A stretch of 64,000 bases of DNA from Chryseobacterium pennae. Its GTDB lineage: Bacteria; Bacteroidota; Bacteroidia; Flavobacteriales; Weeksellaceae. Under the pieces are notes generated by a model. The model was given only the letters and a program-made list of their open reading frames with translations, was not told the origin of the DNA and searched no databases. The position numbers and the translations under genes were made by a program. Numbering within the stretch: position 1 is the stretch's first letter; every line of letters begins with the position of its first letter. The DNA is taken from NCBI RefSeq assembly GCF_003385515.1, contig NZ_QNVT01000007.1, positions 62,001 to 126,000 on the forward strand, in the 5' to 3' direction. This document shows, in pieces, positions 32,251 through 41,814 of the stretch.

Positions 32251-34746
32251 CTATTTATACATCTCAAGTATTTGTTTCAGAGCAGTGATCTGCTTATTAA
32301 TACTCTCCTTTTTCTGTGGATTGTTTTTCAAAAGTTCGTTCTTTTTATTCAATCCGCTCTCCAACATATTATAAATTGCTTTTTTAATCTCTGGAGTTTT
32401 TACCATTTGAGCTTTTGCACTATCTAAAATCCTGGTAATTCTCTCCGTAGCAGCAATATTATCAGACTCCATAATCCTGTTGAATCCTTCTTCTGCAGAT
32501 TTCCCCAATTCCGGATTATTGGGTTTTATTAATGGATAAAAAGCTACAATGGGAACAGTATACTGCATCTGGGAATCTATTTTATTTTGAACAACAATAG
32601 GAAGCATTTTGATAAGTACATCCTTAGAAGCCTCTGAAAGATCAATCTTATCAGTAAGAGTTTTCGTTTTTGAGGGATCAGTAGCAATGATGGCAAGTAG
32701 TGAATTTGTTTTTACGGCATTAGATACCGCTCCTATTCCTTTTTCAAATACCGGCAGATATTTTTTATTTTTTGTCTTTATCAAAGCAGAGATAGCCGCA
32801 GCCTGCACTAACGTTCTTGGATCATTAACTGCCAATTTTTCAACTTCTGTTGCCAGATTTTTATTCTGATATGTATTGGTAAGATCTAATATTTCCAACG
32901 CTTTAATTCTTATTCTGAAGAAAGGGTCCTTTAAGGCAGCAGACAACAGTTTAACAGATGCCGGATTACTCAGATCATCTTTAATTCCGGCCAATGCTTT
33001 AAGGCGACTTAAAAATTCTTTAGAATGGGTAAACTGCATTAAATTTTGTTCTGCTGTTTTCTTCTCTGTGATTTCGGAAAGTAATATTCCGTCTGCATTG
33101 ATATTGATCAGGTCAGGTTTCCCGGAAGCATTAAAACTAAAAGTATTTTTCGCCCTGGCATTTACCCAAACATTATACCTTGTAGGTTTTCCATTATCAT
33201 AGACATCTATTGCCAAAGGAAACTCAAAAGGGACTTCTTGTGATTGATTAATGACTACTTCTACCTGTTTTTTAACAGGCTCAAAAGTATATGAATACTC
33301 TAATTTGGGATTCCCGTTTCCGTAATACCATTGGTTAAAAAACCAATTCAGATCTTTTCCTGATATTTTTTCAAATGATAATCTTAATTGCTGGGCCTCT
33401 GCATTTTTATATTCATAGGTTTTTAAGAAATCAGTTGTTCCTGCAAAAAAAGCATCATCCCCTAAATAGTTTCTCAACATGTGAAGAATGCCGCCTCCTT
33501 TCTCATAGGATACCACATCAAAAACATCTTCGGGAGAATCATAACTGAATCTTACAAGATCTTTCTTAAATTCCGAAGGGTTGCTGATATACTTATTGAT
33601 ATTAGACATTAAATGATAATCTGCCTGATCTTTTCCATATTTGTATTCGTTCCAGAGATATTGGGAATAGTTAGCAAATGATTCATTCAACGTAAGATTA
33701 CTCCAGCTCTCTGCAGTTACCAGGTCCCCGAACCAATGATGAAACAGCTCATGAGCAATATATTCTTCCCATCTATTTTCATCAATTAATTGTCCTGGTT
33801 TCTGCAATACTCCCATATTATGAAGGGTAGCAGTTGTGTTTTCCATGGCTACGCTTGGATAATCTCTTCCGGTTATTTGTGAATATTTCGGCCAGGGATA
33901 GTCATAGTTTAGCTTTTTAGAGAAAAACTCCATCATTTCAGGGGTATTTCCGAAGATCTGTCTGGCATAAGGTTCATATTCCTTTTCTATATAATAATCT
34001 ATTGGAACATCCTTCCATTTATCTTTTACAACACTATATTCTCCAACCCCCATAAAGAAAAGATATACCGCATGCCTTTTCTCCATTACCCAATGATCCG
34101 TTCTCATATTACCGGATTCTTTCTGCGACTCTTTTAAAATACCATTAGAAAGGGTTATGTATTTATCCGGAACGGTCATATAAATTTCCTGGGTAGTTTT
34201 TTGATTCGGTTTATCAATAGTAGGAAACCATACAGATGAAAATTCAGATTCACCATCTGTCCAGATTTGGGTAGGTTTATCAGAATCCTTGCCATCGGAA
34301 TTAATGAAATACAACCCCTTTGCCGGACTTCCCTGTTGGTCCACTACATTAGGCCGGGAAGTATATTTGATATAAACCGTATAATCCTGATTTTGGCTGT
34401 ATGTTTTATCCAGGTTGATTGTAAGAAGGTTATTACTGTACTGATACTTTAATGGAAGCTTACTTCCTCCTCTATCCATTGCCACTTCGTGAATCAGCAT
34501 TCCTTTTGCATCCAGCACCAATGAATCTGACGGATAGAAATAAGGTGATGCCGTAAGCCATTCTTCTCCGTTCATTTCCTCCTTCTGGTAATCAAAATTT
34601 ACTTTCAGTTTGGTATGCTTCAGTTCTGTTTTTTTCGTATGGGTTGCTTTATATATTTTTTCTCTTCCTGAAGTCTCTGTTTGGGCAAAAGCCGTTCCGG
34701 ATAAAGAGAAAACTAATAAGCTTACCGATAGAATAATTCTTTTCAT
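32251..34746 (-). CDS. M1 family zinc aminopeptidase, exported
   Basis: 831 residues with signal peptide (MKRIILSVSLLVFSLSGTAFA). M1 domain: the exopeptidase motif appears as SVAMEN, and the zinc site is H332-E333-x-x-H336 in HELFHHWFGDL, with E355 in NESFA 19 residues on. A tyrosine in the FNQWYYGNGNPKLEY region follows. The C-terminal 250 residues are a helical HEAT-like region. It releases N-terminal amino acids from peptides in the periplasm, useful to a proteolytic lifestyle. Single gene. Confidence 0.93.
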   Translation of the reverse strand: MKRIILSVSLLVFSLSGTAFAQTETSGREKIYKATHTKKTELKHTKLKVNFDYQKEEMNGEEWLTASPYFYPSDSLVLDAKGMLIHEVAMDRGGSKLPLKYQYSNNLLTINLDKTYSQNQDYTVYIKYTSRPNVVDQQGSPAKGLYFINSDGKDSDKPTQIWTDGESEFSSVWFPTIDKPNQKTTQEIYMTVPDKYITLSNGILKESQKESGNMRTDHWVMEKRHAVYLFFMGVGEYSVVKDKWKDVPIDYYIEKEYEPYARQIFGNTPEMMEFFSKKLNYDYPWPKYSQITGRDYPSVAMENTTATLHNMGVLQKPGQLIDENRWEEYIAHELFHHWFGDLVTAESWSNLTLNESFANYSQYLWNEYKYGKDQADYHLMSNINKYISNPSEFKKDLVRFSYDSPEDVFDVVSYEKGGGILHMLRNYLGDDAFFAGTTDFLKTYEYKNAEAQQLRLSFEKISGKDLNWFFNQWYYGNGNPKLEYSYTFEPVKKQVEVVINQSQEVPFEFPLAIDVYDNGKPTRYNVWVNARAKNTFSFNASGKPDLININADGILLSEITEKKTAEQNLMQFTHSKEFLSRLKALAGIKDDLSNPASVKLLSAALKDPFFRIRIKALEILDLTNTYQNKNLATEVEKLAVNDPRTLVQAAAISALIKTKNKKYLPVFEKGIGAVSNAVKTNSLLAIIATDPSKTKTLTDKIDLSEASKDVLIKMLPIVVQNKIDSQMQYTVPIVAFYPLIKPNNPELGKSAEEGFNRIMESDNIAATERITRILDSAKAQMVKTPEIKKAIYNMLESGLNKKNELLKNNPQKKESINKQITALKQILEMYK

Positions 34747-34910
34747 ATGATTATTATTTTTATGGGTAAATTCATGATAAGCGGTGGCAACCTCCTTTCT
34801 CAGCAGTAAAACATCTCATTGATTTCCAAAGATCATATCAATTTATTTTCAATAAGTAGAGCTATTGATTTAAAAGTTACATCCAAAACAGACATTTCAT
34901 TGCATAAAAA

Positions 34911-34934
34911 AAGATCCCGAAAAATCGGGATCTT
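34911..34934 (-). terminator. Terminator of the OmpA-family gene
   Basis: AAGATCCCGA / TCGGGATCTT, loop AAAA, T-run on the minus strand; 22 bp past the stop. Confidence 0.9.
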
Positions 34935-34955
34935 GTGTACTGTATTATTCAGTAA

Positions 34956-35789
34956 TTATTTTTTAGGAGCAATATCCATCAGCTTCATGAATTCATCCAG
35001 TTTAGGCATGATGATAATTTCCGTTCTTCTGTTTTCTGATCTTCCGGAAACACTCATATTCGTCGCTTTCGGGTTGTATTCAGAACGACCTCCTGCGGTT
35101 ATTCTCGCCGGATCTACTCCAAACTGAGTCTGAAGAACCTTAGCAACAGATGTACCTCTTAATGCAGAAAGATCCCAGTTGTCTCTTGGTAAGTTTACAG
35201 AATTTAGCGGAGCGTTATCTGTATTACCTTCGATCAATACTGAATATTTATCATAATCATTGATTACTTTAGCTACTTTACCCAACACTTCCTGGGCAGC
35301 AGGCAAGATATTGTAATCTCCTGTTTTGTATAACATTTTGTCTGAAAGGGAAATCATTACCACTCCTTTCAAGACTTTCACCTGTACGTCTTCATCAGAT
35401 ACATTATCTAAAGATCTCTTCAGCTTATTAGACAAAGCAAGATTTAAGCTGTCGTTTTTAGCATTGCTAGAAATCAACTGCTTGATATATGAATTGGAAG
35501 CATTGATCTCTCCCACAAGTTTGTCAATATTAGCAGAGCTTTTTCCTGTATTGGAAAGACATGCATCCAATGATGATTTTAAAGCATCATGTTGGCTTTT
35601 TAATAAATTATTTTCACCTGTCAATGCAGAGTTCTGAGATTTCAAATCCTGAATTTCTCTTTGTCTTTCTCCGATATTTTCAATACACTCCTTATAGTTT
35701 GTGCTTAAGGCATCATACTGCTTCTTGCTTACACAAGATGTCATTCCCAACGCCACTGCAGAAACCGCTAAAATTTTAAAAATCTTCAT
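34956..35789 (-). CDS. OmpA-family peptidoglycan-binding lipoprotein
   Basis: 277 residues. Lipobox GMTSC (C19), then a coiled-coil region (residues about 25-120, with ECIENIGERQREIQDLKSQ and similar heptads), and a C-terminal OmpA/MotB domain. That domain has VLIEGNTDNAPLN, NWDLSALRGTSVAKVLQ, ITAGGRSEYNPKA and the peptidoglycan-binding SGRSENRRTEIII. It tethers the outer membrane to the cell wall. Single gene, divergent from tilS. Confidence 0.92.
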   Translation of the reverse strand: MKIFKILAVSAVALGMTSCVSKKQYDALSTNYKECIENIGERQREIQDLKSQNSALTGENNLLKSQHDALKSSLDACLSNTGKSSANIDKLVGEINASNSYIKQLISSNAKNDSLNLALSNKLKRSLDNVSDEDVQVKVLKGVVMISLSDKMLYKTGDYNILPAAQEVLGKVAKVINDYDKYSVLIEGNTDNAPLNSVNLPRDNWDLSALRGTSVAKVLQTQFGVDPARITAGGRSEYNPKATNMSVSGRSENRRTEIIIMPKLDEFMKLMDIAPKK

Positions 35790-35811
35790 AAGTAATCATT
35801 TTTAGACTACT

Positions 35812-35819
35812 CAAAGTTA
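35812..35819 (-). promoter_or_regulatory. Promoter -7 element of the OmpA-family gene
   Basis: TAACTTTG on the minus strand 22 bp before the ATG; upstream box not clear. Confidence 0.45.
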
Positions 35820-35845
35820 GGGAAATTCAATTGAATTATATGGTT

Positions 35846-35853
35846 TATCTTTG
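35846..35853 (+). promoter_or_regulatory. Promoter -7 element of tilS
   Basis: TATCTTTG 23 bp before the tilS ATG matches TAnnTTTG; upstream box is weak. Confidence 0.45.
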
Positions 35854-35876
35854 CATAAAAGAAATTCTCAACATCT

Positions 35877-37226
35877 ATGTTGAAAAAATCAAGCTTCAGA
35901 AAACAATTAGAAAATCTTATTCAGCAACCTGAAAACCACAGCTATCTTTTAGCAGTGAGCGGAGGTGCCGATTCTATGGTTTTAGCCTCTTTATTCAGGG
36001 ATTTAAGAGACGAAAAACAACGTCCGGGATGTTCATTTCAGATAGCCCATATCAATTACAAACTTCGCGGGGAAGATTCAGCTCTTGATCAGAAAGTGGT
36101 ACAGGATTTTTGTGAGAAAAATCATATTATGTTTCACCTGTACGAAGTTTCTGAAAAGGATAAAAAACCGGAAAATTCTATTCAGCTTTGGGCAAGAGAA
36201 CTCCGGTATGCTTTTTTTAAGGAAATTCAGGAAAAGGAAAAACTGGAATTTCTGGTTACCGCCCATCACCTGAACGACCAGCTGGAAACTTTTATTATCA
36301 ATCTGTCTAAAGCTGCCGGAATTAATGGTCTGAGCGGCATCCCTTCCAATGACAATAATATTCTTCGCCCGCTTTTACAGTTTTCAAAACAGGAAATCTA
36401 TAGATTTGCAGAAGACAATACGATTGAATTCCGGGAAGATCTCTCCAATAAAAAAAGTGATTATTTGAGAAACAAGATCAGAAATGAGATTGTCCCAAAA
36501 TTGCAGGAAACCAATGAGCATTTTCTGGAAAACTTTAAAAAAAGTTCCTCATATCTGAACCAAACCAGAAATTTTGTTCAAAAACAGATCCAGGAGATAG
36601 AAAATAAGCTTAGTATATTTAACCCAGACCATAAAATCCTATCAAAGGAAAAGCTGGATCAGGAAAGTGATTTTGTCAAGTTTGAAATTTTAAAAAAATA
36701 TGGGTTCAATCAGGAAGAGGAAATTCCCAAAATTTTTAAAGCAGAAAACAACAGTTCTTTTTTCTCTAAAGAATATCAGCTGATTGTCAACAGAAACGAA
36801 TTAGTCTTTATTGAAAGAAGTAAAGACACTGAAAGCGAAAACGAAATTCTTCTGATTGATCATTTTGATTTATCAGAAAACCCAATCAGGATCAACCTTC
36901 AGGTTTCTATTGCAGACATTGATGGATTCAATAAAAATATAGAATGGGATTTTGATGCTGAAAAACTTCAGTTCCCACTGTATTTAAGAAAACAGCAGGA
37001 TGGTGATGAATTTTATCCGATGGGATTTTCGGGGAAAAAGAAAGTTTCTAAATTTTTTAGGGACGAAAAATTATCTATTTTAGCGAGGCAAAAAATTTGG
37101 ATATTGTCTGACAGTAACAATTCCGTACTTGGAATCATACCTTTCAGACAAGATAGAAGATATGCAAAGGATGAGAAAACAGAACGTATTCTCAAAATTT
37201 TTAATGAAACGAAAAATGAAATTTAG
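35877..37226 (+). CDS. tilS: tRNA(Ile)-lysidine synthase TilS
   Basis: 449 residues. The PP-loop SGGADS (residues 28-33) binds ATP; HINYKLRGEDSALDQ and the TAHHLNDQLETF segment are typical. A substrate-binding domain and the C-terminal TilS_C region (YLRKQQDGDEFYPMGFSGKK) follow. It attaches lysine to C34 of the CAU-anticodon tRNA-Ile so that it reads AUA; essential. The 3' end overlaps the start of dsbD by about 11-23 bp. Confidence 0.95.
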   Translation: MLKKSSFRKQLENLIQQPENHSYLLAVSGGADSMVLASLFRDLRDEKQRPGCSFQIAHINYKLRGEDSALDQKVVQDFCEKNHIMFHLYEVSEKDKKPENSIQLWARELRYAFFKEIQEKEKLEFLVTAHHLNDQLETFIINLSKAAGINGLSGIPSNDNNILRPLLQFSKQEIYRFAEDNTIEFREDLSNKKSDYLRNKIRNEIVPKLQETNEHFLENFKKSSSYLNQTRNFVQKQIQEIENKLSIFNPDHKILSKEKLDQESDFVKFEILKKYGFNQEEEIPKIFKAENNSSFFSKEYQLIVNRNELVFIERSKDTESENEILLIDHFDLSENPIRINLQVSIADIDGFNKNIEWDFDAEKLQFPLYLRKQQDGDEFYPMGFSGKKKVSKFFRDEKLSILARQKIWILSDSNNSVLGIIPFRQDRRYAKDEKTERILKIFNETKNEI

Positions 37227-39285
37227 AAATTGGTTTTTATTAATTCTACTCTTTTTAGCAACAGGAATTAATGCACAGATTAAAAATCCTGTAAAGTTTA
37301 AGTTTACCATCAACGATCTGGGCAACAACCAGTATGAGGCGGTTTTGAATGCTACCATGGAAAAAGGCTGGCATATCTACTCCAAAGATCTTCCTGAAGA
37401 TACGGGAATTCCAACCGAATACAAGGTTTCAGGAAAGAATATTGAACTTATCGGAAAATTTACTGAAGTGGGTAAAAAACATGAAGAATTCTCTGAAGCT
37501 TTCGGAGGAACTATTGTTTTCTATTCCAATACCGCTGGATTCAAGCAGAAATTCAAATTAAAAGATCCTGCAAAACCTGCTGATGTAACGTCTGAAATTA
37601 CTTATCAGACCTGTGATGACAGGGTTTGTCTTGCTCCCAATACTTTAGAATTCAATCAGAAGGTGACTCCAAAAGGGGTAACTGAGGCAGCTACCCCTGA
37701 AGAAACTACAGAGCCTGTAAAAGATTCTGTAAAAACAGTGGAAACAGTAACTGAAAATCCAACCAAAACAGAAGTTACCGTGGCCGAAACCTCTGTACTG
37801 GATCCTAAACAGTTAAAAATTGAAACCCTTGATTTCAAAAATCCATTAACGGATTGTGGTACAGCCACTACAAAAGTAGAAGAAAACTATTGGACTTATC
37901 TGTTTTTAGGTTTCATTGGAGGCTTAATCGCCTTATTGACTCCATGTGTATTCCCTATGATCCCTTTAACGGTTTCTTTCTTTACGAAAGGAAGTAAGGA
38001 TAAGGCTAAAGGGAAAAGAGATGCTTTGATCTACGGATTTTTCATCCTTCTTATTTTCATTTTATTAAGTATTCCTTTCCATATTATTGATGGTATTGCA
38101 GGAAATATTTTCAATGAGATTTCCACAAGTGTATGGCTGAATATTGCTTTCTTTATCATATTCATCTTCTTTGCCGGAAGTTTCTTCGGATATTATGATA
38201 TTACGTTGCCTAGCTCTATTGCCAACAAGTCTTCAAAAGCTGAAGAAGCAGGTGGTATCATCGGTATTTTCTTTATGGCATTAACACTGGTAATCGTTTC
38301 TTTCTCTTGTACCGGTCCAATTCTGGGAAGTCTATTGGGAAGTGCTGTAACCGGTTCTTCTAATGTTCCGATGCTGTTAACGTTTGCCCTGGCAGGATTC
38401 GGATTAGCTTGGGCTATTGTTTTCGGATTATTGGCTTTATTCCCGCAGGCATTACAAAGTCTTCCGAAATCAGGAGGATGGATGAATACTGTGAAAGTGG
38501 TTTTAGGTTTTGTAGAACTGGCTTTAGCTTTAAAATTCTTATCAAAAGCAGACCTTGTATCGAAGACTTTCTTCTTAAAAAGAGAACTTTTCATCGCCAT
38601 ATGGATCATTGTTGCTTTAGGATTAGCTTTATATCTGTTTGGATTAATCAAATTCCCGCATGATGATAAAAAACCTAAGATTTCAATTACAAGAAAAATA
38701 TTAGGGGCATTAGGAATCGGATTTGTGATCTATCTGATTCAGGGATTGATTCCGTCCGACCGTCCGAAACTTCAGTTATTAAGTGGAATCCTGCCTCCAT
38801 TGAACGTGAGCTACTTCCATGATGAAAAAGACGGTATTTTAGGCATGCACCCTGAACATGATTTCTTTAAAGCCATAGAGCTTGCTAAAAAGGAAAATAA
38901 ACCGATCTTAATTGACTTTACAGGGTATGGTTGTGAAAACTGTAGAAAAATGGAAGAGTTTGTATGGAGTGAAGCGGATATTTTACCGATCCTTCAAAAT
39001 GATATTGTTCTGGCTTCTTTATACGTAGATGACAAGGAAGAGCTTCCTGAAGATCAAAAAACAAAAATTGACCTTGGGGAGGGACAGATCAAAAAGGTTA
39101 AAACTATTGGAGACCGTTGGAGCTTATTCCAGCAGGTTAACTTTAATAACAACTCCCAGCCACACTATGTCTTAATAACTCCGGATGGAAAAGTAATCAA
39201 TACACCTGTTTCAGGGTATATGCCGAAGGAAGACTTCAAAAAATTTCTGGAATGCGGAGTGAATTACTTCAAGAAAAACAAGTAA
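37216..39285 (+). CDS. dsbD: Thiol:disulfide interchange protein DsbD
   Basis: About 689 residues from the start at 37216 (MKFRNWFLLILLF); 37204 is an equally possible ATG. Signal peptide, N-terminal immunoglobulin-like DsbDalpha domain (WHIYSKDLPEDTGIPTEYK; TCDDRVCLAPN with paired Cys), an eight-helix membrane domain with TPCVFPMIPLTVSFF and SFSCTGPILGS carrying the transmembrane cysteines, and a thioredoxin-like end domain with C573-x-x-C576 in GYGCENCRKMEEF. It carries electrons from cytoplasmic thioredoxin to periplasmic thiols. The start overlaps tilS, so the two are translationally linked. Confidence 0.95.
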   Translation: MKFRNWFLLILLFLATGINAQIKNPVKFKFTINDLGNNQYEAVLNATMEKGWHIYSKDLPEDTGIPTEYKVSGKNIELIGKFTEVGKKHEEFSEAFGGTIVFYSNTAGFKQKFKLKDPAKPADVTSEITYQTCDDRVCLAPNTLEFNQKVTPKGVTEAATPEETTEPVKDSVKTVETVTENPTKTEVTVAETSVLDPKQLKIETLDFKNPLTDCGTATTKVEENYWTYLFLGFIGGLIALLTPCVFPMIPLTVSFFTKGSKDKAKGKRDALIYGFFILLIFILLSIPFHIIDGIAGNIFNEISTSVWLNIAFFIIFIFFAGSFFGYYDITLPSSIANKSSKAEEAGGIIGIFFMALTLVIVSFSCTGPILGSLLGSAVTGSSNVPMLLTFALAGFGLAWAIVFGLLALFPQALQSLPKSGGWMNTVKVVLGFVELALALKFLSKADLVSKTFFLKRELFIAIWIIVALGLALYLFGLIKFPHDDKKPKISITRKILGALGIGFVIYLIQGLIPSDRPKLQLLSGILPPLNVSYFHDEKDGILGMHPEHDFFKAIELAKKENKPILIDFTGYGCENCRKMEEFVWSEADILPILQNDIVLASLYVDDKEELPEDQKTKIDLGEGQIKKVKTIGDRWSLFQQVNFNNNSQPHYVLITPDGKVINTPVSGYMPKEDFKKFLECGVNYFKKNK

Positions 39286-39307
39286 ATAAACATTTTACAT
39301 ATATTCT

Positions 39308-39341
39308 AAACTCACACTTTTTCAGTGTGAGTTTTTTTTTA
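39308..39341 (+). terminator. Terminator of dsbD
   Basis: AAACTCACACT / AGTGTGAGTTT, loop TTTTC, then a long T-run; 23 bp past the stop. Confidence 0.92.
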
Positions 39342-39534
39342 TCATTGAAACCCAGACAGATCATCTATATCCAAGCATGCTTTTTAACACCTTTTAAGCA
39401 TAATTATTTAATAAAAACAATAATTTATTACATATTTAAATAGTTAGGCATCAACTTTGTATCAACTTTTCAAAATCACGATCAGATTTTTAAAGTTTTC
39501 ACCAAATACCGTTTAACATTTTAAAATATGAATT

Positions 39535-40062
39535 ATGGCTGAAGTAATTGCACAAGAACAACAAGGCGGCAAGCAAAAAAAGAAATTAATAAAAATTGAC
39601 ATGACTCCAATGGTAGATCTCAATTTCCTACTGTTGATGTTTTTCATGTTTACGACTAATTTTACCAAACCCAACGTGATGGATCTTGGACTTCCCGCAA
39701 AAGACCACAACCCCAAACCACCTATTAACGACTATGTTATTGGAGATAAAAATCAGGTTACATTCATTCTGGGAAAAGATAACAGAGTGTTTTACCACCA
39801 AAGCAATGCAACAGATTTAAACACCTCAAACCTTAAAGAAACAGACTTTAGTGGATTAAATATTTCAAAAATCATTTCTGAAGCTTATAAAAACGCCCCT
39901 AACCAAAAAAAATTCACCGTAATTATCAAACCTACTGATGAAGCTAACTACAAAAACTTTGTAGACATATTGGACGATCTGGCTATTTCTAAAAAAGAGC
40001 GTTACGGAGTAACTGATATCAAACCTTGGGAAACAAAGGTTTACAAAGAATTAACTCAATAA
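39535..40062 (+). CDS. exbD: Isolated third ExbD paralogue
   Basis: 175 residues, with the ExbD helix IDMTPMVDLNFLLLMFFMFT and C-terminal KFTVIIKPTDEANYKNFVDI and RYGVTDIKPWE. It matches the 188-residue ExbD of the TonB operon along its whole length, and both begin MAEV. It has no neighbouring exbB or tonB and is flanked by terminators on both sides (39308 and 40070), so it is transcribed alone. It probably joins complexes made with the ExbB encoded at 21 kb, replacing or supplementing the operon copy. Confidence 0.92.
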   Translation: MAEVIAQEQQGGKQKKKLIKIDMTPMVDLNFLLLMFFMFTTNFTKPNVMDLGLPAKDHNPKPPINDYVIGDKNQVTFILGKDNRVFYHQSNATDLNTSNLKETDFSGLNISKIISEAYKNAPNQKKFTVIIKPTDEANYKNFVDILDDLAISKKERYGVTDIKPWETKVYKELTQ

Positions 40063-40069
40063 AACAGGG

Positions 40070-40096
40070 AAGAGCATTTTTAAAATGCTCTTTTTT
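40070..40096 (+). terminator. Terminator of the isolated exbD
   Basis: AAGAGCATTTT / AAAATGCTCTT followed by a T6 run, 8 bp past the stop. Confidence 0.9.
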
Positions 40097-40155
40097 GTTT
40101 ACATTTGAAAGTAAAACTGGTCAGCAGTAGATCTGCTGTATTATTTTAACCTCTC

Positions 40156-40163
40156 TAATTTTG
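40156..40163 (+). promoter_or_regulatory. Promoter -7 element of the alpha/beta hydrolase gene
   Basis: TAATTTTG 5 bp before the ATG; TCTG 20 nt upstream is a partial upstream box. Confidence 0.45.
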
Positions 40164-40168
40164 AAATC

Positions 40169-40951
40169 ATGCTGAACTTTGAAAGAAAAGGAAATGGAAA
40201 AGAAACCTTAGTACTCCTCCACGGATTTATGGAAAACCTGTCTATCTGGAGTGATATGGAGACTCATCTATCCAAAGACTTCTCCCTTTTAAAAATTGAT
40301 CTTCCGGGTCACGGACAATCGGAGATCTTTGGAGAAATCCATACTATGGAACTAATGGCTGATGAAGTAAAAAAAGTTTTAGATAATCAGAATATAGAGA
40401 AAGTACATGTACTGGGACATTCCATGGGTGGCTACACTTCTCTGGCTTTTGCTGAAAAATATCCTGACACACTGAAGAGCTTAACTCTTTTCTTCTCCAC
40501 TTATTTTGCAGATGATGAAGAGAAGAAACAACAACGCATCAAAAGTTACAGGATCATCAAAGATGCTTTTGCCCATTATGTCAGAGCCGGAATCCCCAAC
40601 CTGTTCAATCCCAATGAGAGAGATATTCTGGAAGGAAAAATTGAAACGGCACTGGAAACAGCACTTTCCACCAATAATATGGGAGCTCTTGCCTGTGTAA
40701 AAGGAATGGTAGAAAGGACTGATAAAAAGCATGTCATGCAAAATCTGGAAGCCAAGATCCTTGTACTGGCAGGCAAGCATGACACTGCTGTAAAAACAGA
40801 TCTTACCATCAAAAATCTTCCGGACAGAACGAATATCAAATCCTATATATTAGACTGCGGACACAACGGACATTGGGAAAAACCAGGCATTTGTGCAGAA
40901 ATTATCAATACAGAGCTTTTACATGATTTACCTAAAAAATTAGTATTATAA
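40169..40951 (+). CDS. Alpha/beta-hydrolase
   Basis: 260 residues: oxyanion region VLLHGFMENLSIW, DLPGHGQS, nucleophile elbow GHSMGG with S85, acid in VLAGKHDTAV and histidine in DCGHNGHWEKPG. No signal peptide. Resembles small esterases and BioH/MenH-like hydrolases; the substrate is not evident. It starts a three-gene plus-strand group with a lipoprotein gene 5 bp later and a patatin gene. Confidence 0.9.
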   Translation: MLNFERKGNGKETLVLLHGFMENLSIWSDMETHLSKDFSLLKIDLPGHGQSEIFGEIHTMELMADEVKKVLDNQNIEKVHVLGHSMGGYTSLAFAEKYPDTLKSLTLFFSTYFADDEEKKQQRIKSYRIIKDAFAHYVRAGIPNLFNPNERDILEGKIETALETALSTNNMGALACVKGMVERTDKKHVMQNLEAKILVLAGKHDTAVKTDLTIKNLPDRTNIKSYILDCGHNGHWEKPGICAEIINTELLHDLPKKLVL

Positions 40952-40956
40952 AAATC

Positions 40957-41769
40957 ATGAGAATTGCTATAATGTCTATCTTTCTTCTTGTATTTCTAAG
41001 TTGCAAAAAGGAAAAACAGCCAACATCCAGTACTGAGCCTGCAGATTCAGCTCAGGCATTATCTCAAAAAGCAGATACTTTAACGGCTGTTCAGCCTAAG
41101 CAGGAAGTTTTTCAATTTGTAACAGAATTATGTGACAACAAAGGATATTTTGACAGCAATAAATACTCAAAAGAAGAAATTAAAGGAACTTATAAACTTT
41201 GGTTTGAACTGAGCGGTTCTTTACTTGATTCCCCATTTGTTCACAACCTTAAAGACCTTACAGAAGTAAGAAATAATAAAGATAAAATTCTGGCAAAGCT
41301 GGATAAAGATTTTGCAGAAAGAAAAGCTCAGATTCAAAACCTGAAGGTTGTAAATACCCCATACTGGCAGGATATCAAAAAGAAAACTTATGAAGAACTT
41401 GTTCAAACTTATGAGAAATTGAAAACCCAGACTCTTGCCTATTCCGACCCTTCAGTTCTGCTCAAAAATGATAAATGTAAAAACTTTTCAAAGGCTTTAA
41501 ATTCAACTGATGATCAAATGTTTGCAGAATGGAAAAAGCTCAGGGAGGAAATGAGTAAAACAAACGGGAATCCGCAACGTATCATGGATGAATTCAATGA
41601 ACAACTGGGTTCATCAGACAATAGAGACTATGCTCTTCTTGATCTGATTACTTTTGGCTGGGGAAATTGTGCCAACGATAAAATACAGAGGGTTTCTCAT
41701 GATGAAAAAATAAATAATGAATTCAATGCTTTATTCATCAAGATCGATTCTGAATGTGACGAGCCATAA
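40957..41769 (+). CDS. Lipoprotein of unknown function
   Basis: 270 residues with lipobox FLSC followed by KKEK and a Ser/Thr linker. The mature protein is helical and Lys-rich, with paired late cysteines (DKCKNF, GNCANDK, DSECDEP) that could make disulfides. No family recognised. Five bp after the hydrolase gene. Confidence 0.8.
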   Translation: MRIAIMSIFLLVFLSCKKEKQPTSSTEPADSAQALSQKADTLTAVQPKQEVFQFVTELCDNKGYFDSNKYSKEEIKGTYKLWFELSGSLLDSPFVHNLKDLTEVRNNKDKILAKLDKDFAERKAQIQNLKVVNTPYWQDIKKKTYEELVQTYEKLKTQTLAYSDPSVLLKNDKCKNFSKALNSTDDQMFAEWKKLREEMSKTNGNPQRIMDEFNEQLGSSDNRDYALLDLITFGWGNCANDKIQRVSHDEKINNEFNALFIKIDSECDEP

Positions 41770-41814
41770 ACATTCACAAAAAATCCTGTATATTAGTAAG
41801 GTATAATTTTCTCA

